A stretch of DNA of 64,000 nucleotides from Aquimarina spinulae (GTDB lineage Bacteria > Bacteroidota > Bacteroidia > Flavobacteriales > Flavobacteriaceae): contig NZ_CALSBP010000001.1 of the NCBI RefSeq assembly GCF_943373825.1, positions 930,001 to 994,000 of the forward strand, written 5' to 3'. A model generated the notes under the pieces. It was not told where the DNA came from and searched no databases. It saw only the letters and a program-made list of their open reading frames with translations. Position 1 is the stretch's first letter; every line of letters begins with the position of its first letter. A program made the translations under genes and the position numbers. Below are positions 9,320-17,686 of this stretch, piece after piece.

Positions 9320-9862
9320 ATGAAAGTAATGTTAGTTTCTATATGCTTGTTAGTGTTTTTAAGTTGTGCAAATACCCAAAAGACTAATCTTTACGATAAA
9401 GAAAAAGTATTGACAGAGTTAAATACTGTATTAAACAATTCAGTTCCTGAATATAAATCAATTACAGATATTGGTTTTTCAAATACTGACAAAGGTGTGA
9501 CTATTGGCTATACAATTCGAGATTTAACAGATACAACTAATATAAATAAGAGAACACCTGATGATAAGGGAGACGGTATTAAGTTTATAGAAAACCACTT
9601 CTACCACTTTGCACCAGTTATAATGTCAATGTCTTATAGTCATATTGCATATTTAGAAGATGGAAATATAAAGATTTTTAAATCTATAAACTGCATTGAC
9701 AAAGGAGACGATTTTGATAAATTTATAGCATTTGCAAAAACAAAATTGAAAGGAAATAATGATGTTTTAGAAAACTTAGAGAATTACAGAGACTTTGGAG
9801 AATATTTAATTGAAGACAATTATGGTATGACTGTCAATTGTAAATGTAAACCTTGCGAATAG
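9320..9862 (+). CDS. Small lipoprotein, candidate immunity protein for the RHS toxin
   Basis: A 180-residue protein from the ATG at 9320; an upstream in-frame start at 9239 overlaps the RHS gene and would bury the signal peptide. The N-terminus MKVMLVSICLLVFLSC is an SPII signal with lipobox Cys16, so the protein should be anchored in a membrane facing the periplasm or surface. The C-terminus is Cys-rich (CKCKPCE). No known domain was recognised. The gene follows the toxin tip by 7 bases, is followed by a terminator, and is therefore in the usual position of an immunity gene. A periplasmic lipoprotein would suit neutralising a peptidase that acts in the envelope. This role is inferred from position only. 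Confidence 0.6.
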   Translation: MKVMLVSICLLVFLSCANTQKTNLYDKEKVLTELNTVLNNSVPEYKSITDIGFSNTDKGVTIGYTIRDLTDTTNINKRTPDDKGDGIKFIENHFYHFAPVIMSMSYSHIAYLEDGNIKIFKSINCIDKGDDFDKFIAFAKTKLKGNNDVLENLENYRDFGEYLIEDNYGMTVNCKCKPCE

Positions 9863-9865
9863 AGA

Positions 9866-9945
9866 ATATCCCTGTCTCCCCCCTGCTGCTCCTAGCGTGT
9901 AATTAATCGCTCCCGCTATGCCTCTTGGCTAGTGGCGTCAAATAT
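9866..9945. other. GC-rich segment of unusual composition
   Basis: About 80 bases with many C and G (runs such as CTCCCCCCTGCTGCTCC) in a window that is otherwise about one third GC. It has no open frame of note and lies between the candidate immunity gene and its terminator. It may be a conserved 3' element of exchanged RHS cassettes or a remnant of other DNA. Confidence 0.35.
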
Positions 9946-9968
9946 TGGTAGGTAAGAGTAATAAATAA

Positions 9969-10005
9969 AAGTCACAATTGATAAAAAGATTGTGACTTCT
10001 TTAGT
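9969..10005 (+). terminator. Terminator after the RHS/immunity genes
   Basis: AAGTCACAAT (9969-9978) pairs with ATTGTGACTT (9989-9998), perfect 10-bp arms with a 10-base loop, followed by a T-rich stretch. It marks the end of the RHS-lipoprotein transcript. Confidence 0.55.
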
Positions 10006-10017
10006 TTAATAATATGT

Positions 10018-10104
10018 TATATTTACGATGCCACTGGGGTAAAATTAAAAAAGATTACCACAGAGGGAAGTTCATCGACAACAGAGTATGCAGGTAATTA
10101 TGGG
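10018..10104 (+). pseudogene. Orphan fragment of an RHS gene
   Basis: Bases 10018-10102 match 8161-8245 of the RHS gene with about six differences in 85. The encoded peptide IYDATGVKLKKITTEGSS is kept, then the frame ends at a TAA. It is a broken copy of the late YD-repeat region that has lost both flanks. Such remnants are expected where RHS tips are exchanged by recombination or cut by an insertion sequence. Confidence 0.75.
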
Positions 10105-10168
10105 TAATGTCCCAAACTGGTGCTTTTGAGAAAAAGCATGTTTTTAAAACTGATTACCAATTATTTAT

Positions 10169-10206
10169 AACATAAACAAGCCTCTTTATTGAGGCTTGTT
10201 TATGTT
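10169..10206. terminator. Strong bidirectional hairpin
   Basis: AACATAAACAAGCCTC (10169-10184) and its exact reverse complement (10191-10206) surround a 6-base loop. It sits between the RHS fragment and the transposase and would block read-through into the insertion sequence from outside. Confidence 0.55.
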
Positions 10207-10297
10207 ATTTGCACTACTTAACATTGCTTAGAAGCTATTAAATAAGGGTTTTGTATTGCTACATGGGTCTAATTGGTGCTTGGTTATATTTGCAGCT

Positions 10298-10954
10298 ATG
10301 AATTGTAAAAATTGTAACCAATCAAATTGCATAAAGCGAGGTAAGAGAAATGGTAAACAACGCTATTTCTGTAAAGATTGTCATACTTCATTTCAAAACT
10401 CATACTCTTATAAAGCATATCAAACCACAACAGATGCTTTAATTAAAAGTTTACTCAAAGAAAGCTGCGGTGTTTTGAGTATTGCTAGAATTATAGGTAT
10501 TTCAAAAAACACAGTATTATCCAGGATGCTAAAAATTAGCCATCAAATTAAAGTTCCATGTTTTAATAGGTTAGGTTGCAAATTTGAGGTCGATGAGCTG
10601 TGGAGCTTTATTGGCAGTAAGGATAATGTAACCTGGATTACCTATGCTATAGAAAGAGAGACCAAAAGTGTTGTTGATTTTTTTGTAGGTAGAAAAACAA
10701 AAGATACGATCAGGCCTTTGATAGATAAATTATTGCTATTACATCCTAAGAGCATTTATACCGACCGATTAAATATTTATCCGGGACTGATCCCTAAAGA
10801 AATTCATAAAGTGTTTCGGTATTGTACCAACAGGATAGAGCGTAAAAATTTAACCTTACGTACTCATATTAAAAGAGTATCAAGAAGAACGATTTGTTTT
10901 TCGAGAAACAAAAGATATCTCATAGCACATTTGCGAATCTATTTTTGGGGATAG
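10298..10954 (+). CDS. IS1-family transposase
   Basis: 218 residues from the ATG at 10298. An N-terminal zinc ribbon uses C3, C6, C25 and C28; a helix-turn-helix lies around residues 55-80. The catalytic part shows the IS1 DDE triad: D99 in EVDELWSF, D156 in YTDRLNIY and E181 in RIERKNLTLRTH. The ending RRTICFSRNKRY is also IS1-like. Unlike classical IS1 of enterobacteria, where InsA and InsB are joined by frameshifting, this is one continuous frame. All key residues are present, so it may be active. A TATATTTG box at 10285-10292 could be its promoter with an extremely short leader. An upstream in-frame ATG (10256) lacks support. Confidence 0.9.
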   Translation: MNCKNCNQSNCIKRGKRNGKQRYFCKDCHTSFQNSYSYKAYQTTTDALIKSLLKESCGVLSIARIIGISKNTVLSRMLKISHQIKVPCFNRLGCKFEVDELWSFIGSKDNVTWITYAIERETKSVVDFFVGRKTKDTIRPLIDKLLLLHPKSIYTDRLNIYPGLIPKEIHKVFRYCTNRIERKNLTLRTHIKRVSRRTICFSRNKRYLIAHLRIYFWG

Positions 10955-11063
10955 TTTTTATGATTAAGAAAACTGCTTCTACCTCGATTTGTTATTGATA
11001 AACTTTACTATTTTAATACTTTGTATTCATGGATTAAGCACAATGTCTTTCCTCTTAGATCTA

Positions 11064-11804
11064 TTATTTTGTTTTAGTTTCTCCTATGATTACTCCAAAG
11101 TTTCCATCTAATTGATTCCAGTTTTTAGAAGGTAGATATACTCTGGATACAAAACCATCCAGATATAATGCATTTTTGCAACCGTTTTGCTTAAAATAGG
11201 AGGCAAAATCATAAAAGTTTGTTTTCTCATTAGAGATTGCAAAAAGTAAATTTCCATTGGGTAAGATTCCTACTCCGTTTCTAATATGAACATTAGAAGA
11301 TCCTTTTCTAAATTTAGGATGGATTTTTCCATTAATCAAAAGCATAGGACCAGATTGTGTAGCATATTTGATGTGCTCATTACGCACAAACATCTTTGTG
11401 GTACAAATGACGGGTTTGTTTTTATTCGTCAAATAGAATATCCCATTGGGCTGAAGATAAAAATTACCATATCCACTTTGGGATGTATCGATCCTGGTTT
11501 TGGTTTTTCCATTTTCAATATAAAGCCCCTGGGGGGATAGGTCCTTATTATACATCCCCCCGTTCATTGCGAAAACCAATTCCTTGTTTTCTTTTTCAAG
11601 TTCTGATTTTAAATTTTGAAAACTTTTGTAATTCGTAGCGTTCTTATTTTTCCAATAGAAATGTAATTCTTGTTGCAATGGATTTATCTCGTAGCTTAAA
11701 AATGTGGATTTTTTAACCTGAGTTTCTGATTTCTTAACAAAAAAGAAACTGGTTAATAGTACCAGAGTCCCAAGTATTACTATAGAACCAATGATTTTTT
11801 TCAT
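11064..11804 (-). CDS. Phosphodiester glycosidase family protein (NAGPA-like)
   Basis: 246 residues with an N-terminal membrane anchor or uncleaved signal (IIGSIVILGTLVLLTSFFF). The body matches the NAGPA/phosphodiester glycosidase fold: FAMNGGMYNKDLSPQGLYIE, then ATQSGPMLLINGKIHPKF, RNGVGI and ALYLDGFVSR. Members of this family cleave the phosphodiester bond between a sugar and another group; the eukaryotic member uncovers mannose 6-phosphate. The bacterial substrate is not known, cell-wall or capsule glycans being likely. It lies 6 bases after the amidohydrolase gene on the same strand, so the two are probably co-transcribed. Confidence 0.8.
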   Translation of the reverse strand: MKKIIGSIVILGTLVLLTSFFFVKKSETQVKKSTFLSYEINPLQQELHFYWKNKNATNYKSFQNLKSELEKENKELVFAMNGGMYNKDLSPQGLYIENGKTKTRIDTSQSGYGNFYLQPNGIFYLTNKNKPVICTTKMFVRNEHIKYATQSGPMLLINGKIHPKFRKGSSNVHIRNGVGILPNGNLLFAISNEKTNFYDFASYFKQNGCKNALYLDGFVSRVYLPSKNWNQLDGNFGVIIGETKTK

Positions 11805-11810
11805 TACATA

Positions 11811-13085
11811 CTACTTCTTATATATTTTTCCATCTTTCATTACAAACACTACATTCTCCATAGTGCTTATTTTTTGAGTCGGATCATCATTTACGGCTAC
11901 AATGTCGGCTAAATAGCCAGGAGTAATTTGCCCGATCTGATCTTGCATATTCAGGATTTTGGCGTTGGTGGTCGTTGCACTTTGTAAGGCAGCCATTGCA
12001 GGCATACCTGCTTCGACCATAAAACCAAACTCTTTTCCGTTTTGTCCGTGTTTAAATACTCCTGCATCAGTACCAAATGCGATACCTACACCACGATCAT
12101 ATGCTTTTTTAAATGTATTTTGGATTTTTGGCCCAATCTCTAGCGCTTTAGGAACAATAATAGCAGGATAGTAATCATCGATAGCTGCTTTTTCGGTAAC
12201 TTCTTTTCCGGCAGTAATAGTAGGGACCAGATAAGCATTATGCTGTTTCATTAAATCCATAGTTTTTTCACTCATTAATGTACCATGCTCAATAGTTTTT
12301 ACACCTCCCAGAATAGCACGTTGCATTCCTTCATCACCATGTGCATGTGCGGCAACATGAAATCCATAATCTTTTGCAGTCTCGCATATCGCCTTAATTT
12401 CTTCTACAGTAAACTGAGGGTTAGAACTACTTTTTGCTACACTTAATACGCCGCCTGTAGCTGTAATTTTGATAAGATCTGCACCATTTTTATAGCGTTG
12501 TCGTACTGCTTTTTTTGCATCTTCGATACTATTTACTACACCTTCTTTTGGGCCAGGGTCACCAATTAATGATCTTTTACTACCGTTAGTAGGATCTGCA
12601 TGTCCACCAGTTGTAGCCAGAGATTTGCCCGCTGTAAATACTCTAGGGCCTTTTATGCGTCCGCTTTTAATTGCTTTTTTAAGCGAAATGTTTACTCCGC
12701 TTCCTCCTAAATCTCGCACGGTAGTAAAGCCTGCCATTAGTGTCGTTTTAGCAAACTGAACCGAATTAAAAGCGACATCTGCTTCGCTATCTGTATATTT
12801 TTGTAAATATGCCTTTGGATTTGTTTCGCCTTCTAGATGTACGTGCATATCGATCAAGCCAGGCAGAACAGTTTTATTTTTAAGGTCAATAGTGATATCG
12901 TTTTTTTTACCGGTAATAAAACCATTTTCGACTTTAATAATTTTATTTCCAGAGATGACAATCGTTTTTTCGGTATGTACTTTGCCTGCTTTGGTGTCGA
13001 TTAGTTTTCCGCATTGTAAATAGGTGTTTTGAGCAAAAATAGTCGTGCTTATAAATACAAAAAGGACTGTGTATAGATATTTCAT
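11811..13085 (-). CDS. Secreted metal-dependent amidohydrolase (imidazolonepropionase-like)
   Basis: 424 residues with a Sec signal peptide (MKYLYTVLFVFISTTIFAQ). The amidohydrolase metal site is complete: HVHLEG (H81, H83), the candidate carboxylated lysine K206 in LIKITATGG, H247 in HVAAHAHGDEG, H267 in TIEHGT and D340 in FGTDAG. Proteins of this subgroup hydrolyse amide or peptide-like bonds; several characterised relatives are Xaa-Pro or aryl-dipeptidases, so a peptide substrate is possible. It is exported, unlike true imidazolonepropionase. It heads a two-gene minus-strand unit with the phosphodiester glycosidase. Confidence 0.85.
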   Translation of the reverse strand: MKYLYTVLFVFISTTIFAQNTYLQCGKLIDTKAGKVHTEKTIVISGNKIIKVENGFITGKKNDITIDLKNKTVLPGLIDMHVHLEGETNPKAYLQKYTDSEADVAFNSVQFAKTTLMAGFTTVRDLGGSGVNISLKKAIKSGRIKGPRVFTAGKSLATTGGHADPTNGSKRSLIGDPGPKEGVVNSIEDAKKAVRQRYKNGADLIKITATGGVLSVAKSSSNPQFTVEEIKAICETAKDYGFHVAAHAHGDEGMQRAILGGVKTIEHGTLMSEKTMDLMKQHNAYLVPTITAGKEVTEKAAIDDYYPAIIVPKALEIGPKIQNTFKKAYDRGVGIAFGTDAGVFKHGQNGKEFGFMVEAGMPAMAALQSATTTNAKILNMQDQIGQITPGYLADIVAVNDDPTQKISTMENVVFVMKDGKIYKK

Positions 13086-13217
13086 GTGTGATAATGTGAA
13101 AAGTTACTATAAATTAAAATTGAGTTTTGAATATACAAAAGGAACAATTTAAAATAAATTGTTGTGATTAAGAGGGTGATTATGATTTCTTTTTGAAATA
13201 TGGGGTTAGTTTTTATA

Positions 13218-13248
13218 GACCTCACGGGTTTCACAAACCTGTGAGGTC
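13218..13248. terminator. Bidirectional terminator-like hairpin
   Basis: GACCTCACGGGTTT (13218-13231) pairs with AAACCTGTGAGGTC (13235-13248) with one G-U wobble and a 3-base loop. It is in the gap between the SNF2 helicase and the amidohydrolase, both on the minus strand, and may end the helicase transcript. Confidence 0.5.
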
Positions 13249-13266
13249 TTATCGATGACCTTGAAT

Positions 13267-13369
13267 GCGTTAGGGATAGAAGCGGTATCCTTTTTATTAT
13301 TATTTCTCGAATAACTTTTCGAAATAATAATAAAAAGATATAGCGAATAGCCTGCCTCGAACGCCAAAA
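13267..13369 (+). repeat. Intergenic structured repeat, copy A
   Basis: Begins GCGTTAGGGATAGAAGCG, then ATCCTTTT, a variable hairpin (TTATTATTATTT with its complement), then AAAAGATATAGCGAATAGCC and GAACGCCAAAA. Copy B at 38815-38940 has the same frame of conserved blocks with different hairpin sequences. Arm changes that keep pairing suggest a structured RNA or a mobile intergenic element. No function is assigned. Confidence 0.6.
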
Positions 13370-13383
13370 TAACTATAAAGATA

Positions 13384-16284
13384 TTACGTTAATAACTCGT
13401 CCAGGTTTTGTTCTATATACTGGGGGATGGCATTAATATCGATAATCTCATCAGATAAACCTTTTTTCTTTTCTTGTAATTGCAGTATTTTTTCTTCGAT
13501 CGTATTTTTAGTAATAAATCGGGTGACCATTACATTATTGGTTTGTCCTATACGATGTGCTCTGGCAATCGCTTGCTTTTCAATAAACGGGTTCCACCAC
13601 GGATCTAATAATACTACATAAGATGCTTTGGTAAGATTTAATCCAACACCTCCCGCTTTTAACGAAATAAAGAACAAATTGATATCATCATTTTGTTGAA
13701 ACTCATTTACAATAGCTTCTCGATTAGTACTCTTGGTTTGCCCAGTTAACGTTAGATAGGAAATATTATTTGTCGTACACCATTCTTGATACAGATCAAG
13801 ATGAGAAACAAAAGAACTGAACACAAGTACTTTTTTATTGGCTTTGACGAGTGTGCTTAGGTAATGCGTAACATCCTGAAATTTTCCTGATTGATCTTTT
13901 GTTTTATCATCTACAAGTTTAGGATGATTTACAATCTGGCGAAGTTTGGTGAGTGTATTAAGAATATGGATCTTATTTGTCGAAGTTGGATCGATACCCA
14001 ACAGTAGATTTCTGGCTGCAGATTTCTGAGATTCGTATTGCTTTCCCTGTTCAGAAAGCATTTCTGTGTATATAGTTTGTTCTGACAATTCGGGAAGATC
14101 TTTGGCAACCTGTTCTTTGGTTCTTCTTAATATAAAAGGATCTATTAATGCTTTTAACTCTTTGATACATTCTTGATCCTGGTGTTTTTCTATCGGAATT
14201 TTAAAGCGATCCTTAAAAAAAGGATAACTACCTAACATTCCTGGGTTAATAAATTCCATCTGAGACCAAAGATCGGATAATGAGTTTTCTATCGGTGTAC
14301 CACTCAGAGAAATCTTATGAGTAGTATGTATATTGTTTATCGCCTGAAATATTTTAGACTCTTTGTTTTTGATCTGCTGGCTCTCGTCTGTGATCAGATA
14401 GGTAAAATTAACTTTTTCTAAGGCAGTGATATCTTTTGATACCGTAGTATAGGTGGTAAGAATAATATCGTAAGTCTCTAGATATGGAGTGATTTTTTTA
14501 CGATCAGAACCTGTGTATTTAACGATATTGAGGTGGGGGGCAAAATTTAATATCTCCTGTGCCCAATTAAATACCAGAGAAGAGGGGAGTACGATCAAAG
14601 CTTTGAGATAGGTCTTTACCTCTAGAGGATCACTAAACAATTCTAATCGAATTTTCTCAACCTTTTCATCTATAGGTTCTAGCTGTTCTTTTGCATATAC
14701 CAACATTGCAATAGTTTGCAAAGTTTTTCCTAATCCCATATCATCTGCTAAGCATGCACCTAATTTGTTGTAATGATGATTGACCAACCATTGCACTCCT
14801 TCTTCCTGATAAGGACGCAATGTTGCTTTAAGTTTTGCTGATGGTTTATAATGATGACTGGTAGCATCTTCTATACTAATTTCTTCTGGCGGAATAATCT
14901 CCTTTAACAAGATGTAATTACTTTTGGTGATACGTATACTTTTATCTTGTATCTGACCAAAATCTACAAGTTTTTTATATCGCGTCATCCATTCGTTAGG
15001 GATAATAAAAACCTGATCTTCATCAATTGGAAAAAAACGATTATTTTGCTTGATATATGGTATAAATTTTGAAAAAGGAATTTCCTGATCTCCAATGGTA
15101 ACAACTCCTTTAATATCAAACCAATCATTCTTTTGTTGACTGCCGATTTCAATGGTATATGGAGCAATATTAACTGTCCTATCATCCAATAGAGGTAGTT
15201 TTATCTCAAATCCATCAGCTTCTAATTGGGCTTTGTTCGATTTTAGCCAATTCAGGATTTCAAAAGGATCATCAGAAGCTTTAGTTTCTAATAGTAGGTT
15301 ATTATTTACCTGCAGCCCTTTGGATGTGAGTAGACCAATGATTTCTTGTTCGGCTTTTGGATCACGTTTGGTTTGAATAATCTGAATTTGATCATCATTT
15401 TCTAGACGCACATTAGAAACCGTAGTTTTTGCACTATTATAATCAAAAAGAATAGTATTGTATTCAAAAATGACCTTAATCACATAAGTATTCTGGATAA
15501 AATCCTGGATGATTTCTATCCCATAAGATGCCATGTTTTTATGTGTAATGATATCAAAACCATGAGTTATAACATCTATATTTTTGATTATTGGGATGAT
15601 TACTTTTTCCAGGTAAATTTTGATATGTTTATGGGCAATGGTAATTTTTTCTTTATCAAAAAAGGGTTTTAATTTATTAGCGTTTAGGTTTTCAATTTGA
15701 TATAGGTATTTATCTACAATAATCCAGGAAGGCTCATTAAGTAGTATGCTAATATCATTATTTTTAGGAATAATGAGTGTGTCTTTATTTTTTAGAGAAA
15801 AAGCATATTCAATACCTTCATCTGTCTTAGTGAATTCGAGTATAGGTTTGAGTATCGTTTTACCAATCGATAATTTATGATTTTCGAAAGGATCTTTTCT
15901 TTGAGCATTACTGGTTATTGCATATTGATGTGTAACAACCAAGGAATAGAAAACAGATAATTTTTTATTTATATAATCAAGTACAACTTCTTTTATTTTT
16001 GGATCTTTTAATACATCTGAGAAACGTAAACTTTTCCTCCTTTTTACAGGCATAAATTGTTGTTCTAATGTTTTGATTTTTAGATGAGAACATATCTCTA
16101 ACAATTGCTCATGAGGAGTGTCCCGAAATTCTATATTGTAGCTTTCTAAAGTTTCGGGGATTGCTTGTTTTTCTACATAACCAAGATGCCCATTAGTTAT
16201 TGGTACTACATATGCTTCTGGTAAGAGCGGGATTTCAGAAAAATTATGATCAACAAGATTATAACAGATGCAAAGTGAATCCAT
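13384..16284 (-). CDS. SNF2-family DEAD/DEAH-box helicase
   Basis: 966 residues. The C-terminal half is a full SNF2 ATPase: Walker A in DDMGLGKTLQTIAML (about residue 515), the Walker B variant DESQ (about 633), SGTPIENSLSDLWSQ (motif III region), then the helicase C part with VFSSFVSHL, SLKAGGVGLNLTKASYV and ARAHRIGQ (motif VI). The N-terminal 450 residues are poorly conserved and may give substrate contact. Bacterial SNF2 proteins move along DNA or strip proteins from it; E. coli RapA recycles RNA polymerase, but this protein is not a clear RapA. It stands alone on the minus strand, with no nuclease or methyltransferase beside it that would suggest a defence role. Confidence 0.9.
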   Translation of the reverse strand: MDSLCICYNLVDHNFSEIPLLPEAYVVPITNGHLGYVEKQAIPETLESYNIEFRDTPHEQLLEICSHLKIKTLEQQFMPVKRRKSLRFSDVLKDPKIKEVVLDYINKKLSVFYSLVVTHQYAITSNAQRKDPFENHKLSIGKTILKPILEFTKTDEGIEYAFSLKNKDTLIIPKNNDISILLNEPSWIIVDKYLYQIENLNANKLKPFFDKEKITIAHKHIKIYLEKVIIPIIKNIDVITHGFDIITHKNMASYGIEIIQDFIQNTYVIKVIFEYNTILFDYNSAKTTVSNVRLENDDQIQIIQTKRDPKAEQEIIGLLTSKGLQVNNNLLLETKASDDPFEILNWLKSNKAQLEADGFEIKLPLLDDRTVNIAPYTIEIGSQQKNDWFDIKGVVTIGDQEIPFSKFIPYIKQNNRFFPIDEDQVFIIPNEWMTRYKKLVDFGQIQDKSIRITKSNYILLKEIIPPEEISIEDATSHHYKPSAKLKATLRPYQEEGVQWLVNHHYNKLGACLADDMGLGKTLQTIAMLVYAKEQLEPIDEKVEKIRLELFSDPLEVKTYLKALIVLPSSLVFNWAQEILNFAPHLNIVKYTGSDRKKITPYLETYDIILTTYTTVSKDITALEKVNFTYLITDESQQIKNKESKIFQAINNIHTTHKISLSGTPIENSLSDLWSQMEFINPGMLGSYPFFKDRFKIPIEKHQDQECIKELKALIDPFILRRTKEQVAKDLPELSEQTIYTEMLSEQGKQYESQKSAARNLLLGIDPTSTNKIHILNTLTKLRQIVNHPKLVDDKTKDQSGKFQDVTHYLSTLVKANKKVLVFSSFVSHLDLYQEWCTTNNISYLTLTGQTKSTNREAIVNEFQQNDDINLFFISLKAGGVGLNLTKASYVVLLDPWWNPFIEKQAIARAHRIGQTNNVMVTRFITKNTIEEKILQLQEKKKGLSDEIIDINAIPQYIEQNLDELLT

Positions 16285-16359
16285 GAAAAAGGAATAAGTT
16301 TAAGAGATTAAATTAGGTGTTGAAAAGATTAGATTTCTTTTTCTTCTTTCATTTCAAAC

Positions 16360-16407
16360 AAAGTCGAAAAACATCAAAGAAATTCTTCTTCAATGTTTTT
16401 CGACTTT
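16360..16407. terminator. Terminator hairpin between DegT and SNF2 genes
   Basis: AAAGTCGAAAAACAT (16360-16374) and ATGTTTTTCGACTTT (16393-16407) are perfect 15-bp inverted repeats with an 18-base loop. It lies just past the end of the minus-strand aminotransferase gene and probably ends it. Confidence 0.55.
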
Positions 16408-16435
16408 ATCTAATTTTTTTAGTTTTTTAAATATT

Positions 16436-17581
16436 TTAGATTGTGACAGATTTGCCTACAAAATCGATAACAGTACTAGTGATAAAATCAATTTGTTCAT
16501 CATCTAATTCTGTATGCATTGGTAAAGAAATTACTTCTTTTACCAACTGATTGGTTATAGGGAAATCGGCTTCATTATAGCGTTTATCCTGATATGCTTT
16601 TTGACTGTGCAGAGGGATAGGGTAATAAACACCACAAGGAATTCCATTATCATTTAGATGTTTAACCAAAGCATCGCGATCTACATCGATCACTCTAAGC
16701 GTATATTGATGAAACACATGTGTGTCTTCTTTATCAATTATAGCAGGAGTAATAATATGTTCCTGATCGGCAAAAGCTGTCGTATATTTTTTTGCTGCCT
16801 CTCGTCGGGCATCATTATAGCGATCCAAGTTAGGAAGTTTTATTCTTAGCACTGCTGCCTGTATAGAATCCAGACGAGAATTTACACCTACAACATCATG
16901 ATGATATCTCGTATACATTCCGTGGTTTACAATTCCTCTTATGATATGTGCCAAATCATCATCATTAGTAAAGATAGCACCTCCATCTCCATAACATCCT
17001 AAATTTTTGGAAGGGAAAAAAGAAGTAGAAGCTACATGGCCGATCGTTCCTGATTTTGAAGTGTTTCCATCTTTAGAATGGTAACTTCCTCCAATACCTT
17101 GGGCATTATCTTCGATTACATATAAATCATGCTCTTTGGCAATAGCCATAATGGCATCCATATTGGCGGACTGCCCAAATAGATGTACAGGTACAATAGC
17201 TTTTGTCTTAGGAGTAATTGCTTTTTTTATAGCTTCGGGATCAATATTAAAAGAATCTGGCTCTACATCTACTAGTACAGGAGTAAGCTGTAGTAAGGCA
17301 ATTACTTCTACTGTAGCAGCAAAAGTAAAATCTGCCGTTATTACTTCATCACCAGGTTGTAGACCTAGTCCCATCATGGCAATCTGTAATGCATCGGTGC
17401 CATTTGCACAAGGAATAACATGTTTTACACCAAGATAATCCTCTAGTTCTTTTTGAAAACTATGTACTTCGGGGCCATTAATAAAAGCTGTAGATTGCAC
17501 AACATCCAGAACAGATGAATCTATGCGTTCTTTGATTTGTTCATATTGACCCTTAAGGTCAACCATTTGTATCTTCTTCAT
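16436..17581 (-). CDS. DegT/DnrJ/EryC1/StrS aminotransferase
   Basis: 381 residues, the normal length for this PLP-dependent family. ANGTDALQIAMMGLGLQPGD is the cofactor-phosphate region, VIEDNAQGIGG binds the pyridine ring, and FFPSKNLGCYGDGGAI carries the Schiff-base lysine (about residue 191). These enzymes aminate keto-sugars bound to nucleotides on the way to surface polysaccharide or lipopolysaccharide amino sugars. It is divergent from the Kdo transferase gene 105 bases away, which suits a role in envelope sugar synthesis. The exact sugar cannot be told from sequence. Confidence 0.88.
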   Translation of the reverse strand: MKKIQMVDLKGQYEQIKERIDSSVLDVVQSTAFINGPEVHSFQKELEDYLGVKHVIPCANGTDALQIAMMGLGLQPGDEVITADFTFAATVEVIALLQLTPVLVDVEPDSFNIDPEAIKKAITPKTKAIVPVHLFGQSANMDAIMAIAKEHDLYVIEDNAQGIGGSYHSKDGNTSKSGTIGHVASTSFFPSKNLGCYGDGGAIFTNDDDLAHIIRGIVNHGMYTRYHHDVVGVNSRLDSIQAAVLRIKLPNLDRYNDARREAAKKYTTAFADQEHIITPAIIDKEDTHVFHQYTLRVIDVDRDALVKHLNDNGIPCGVYYPIPLHSQKAYQDKRYNEADFPITNQLVKEVISLPMHTELDDEQIDFITSTVIDFVGKSVTI

Positions 17582-17686
17582 AAATGTTTTATTGTAACCT
17601 CACGAAAGTACAAAATATTGATACTATTGCCAATGTAATTTTAGATAAAAGAAATGTATTTTAGCAATTCATAAAAATTATCATTT

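Larger units (their letters stand above)
10103..10954 (+). mobile_element. IS1-family insertion sequence, ends not resolved
   Basis: A complete IS1-type transposase gene marks the element. Two possible left ends carry the same 8-mer TGGTGCTT: one beginning near 10103, exactly where the RHS fragment loses homology, and one near 10262, close to the transposase start as in typical IS1. A loosely similar inverted sequence (AAGCACAATG) lies near 11036 on the right. No convincing pair of terminal inverted repeats or target duplication could be fixed by eye, so only the left-most candidate and the end of the transposase are used as limits. Confidence 0.4.

Noticed and set aside
10103..10130. Firm left end of the IS1 element with target duplication
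   Set aside because: Two candidate ends exist and no matching right inverted repeat or duplicated target could be confirmed by eye.
13384..16284. SNF2 helicase as part of a phage defence system
   Set aside because: No nuclease, methyltransferase or other defence gene is adjacent; solitary SNF2 proteins are common in this group.
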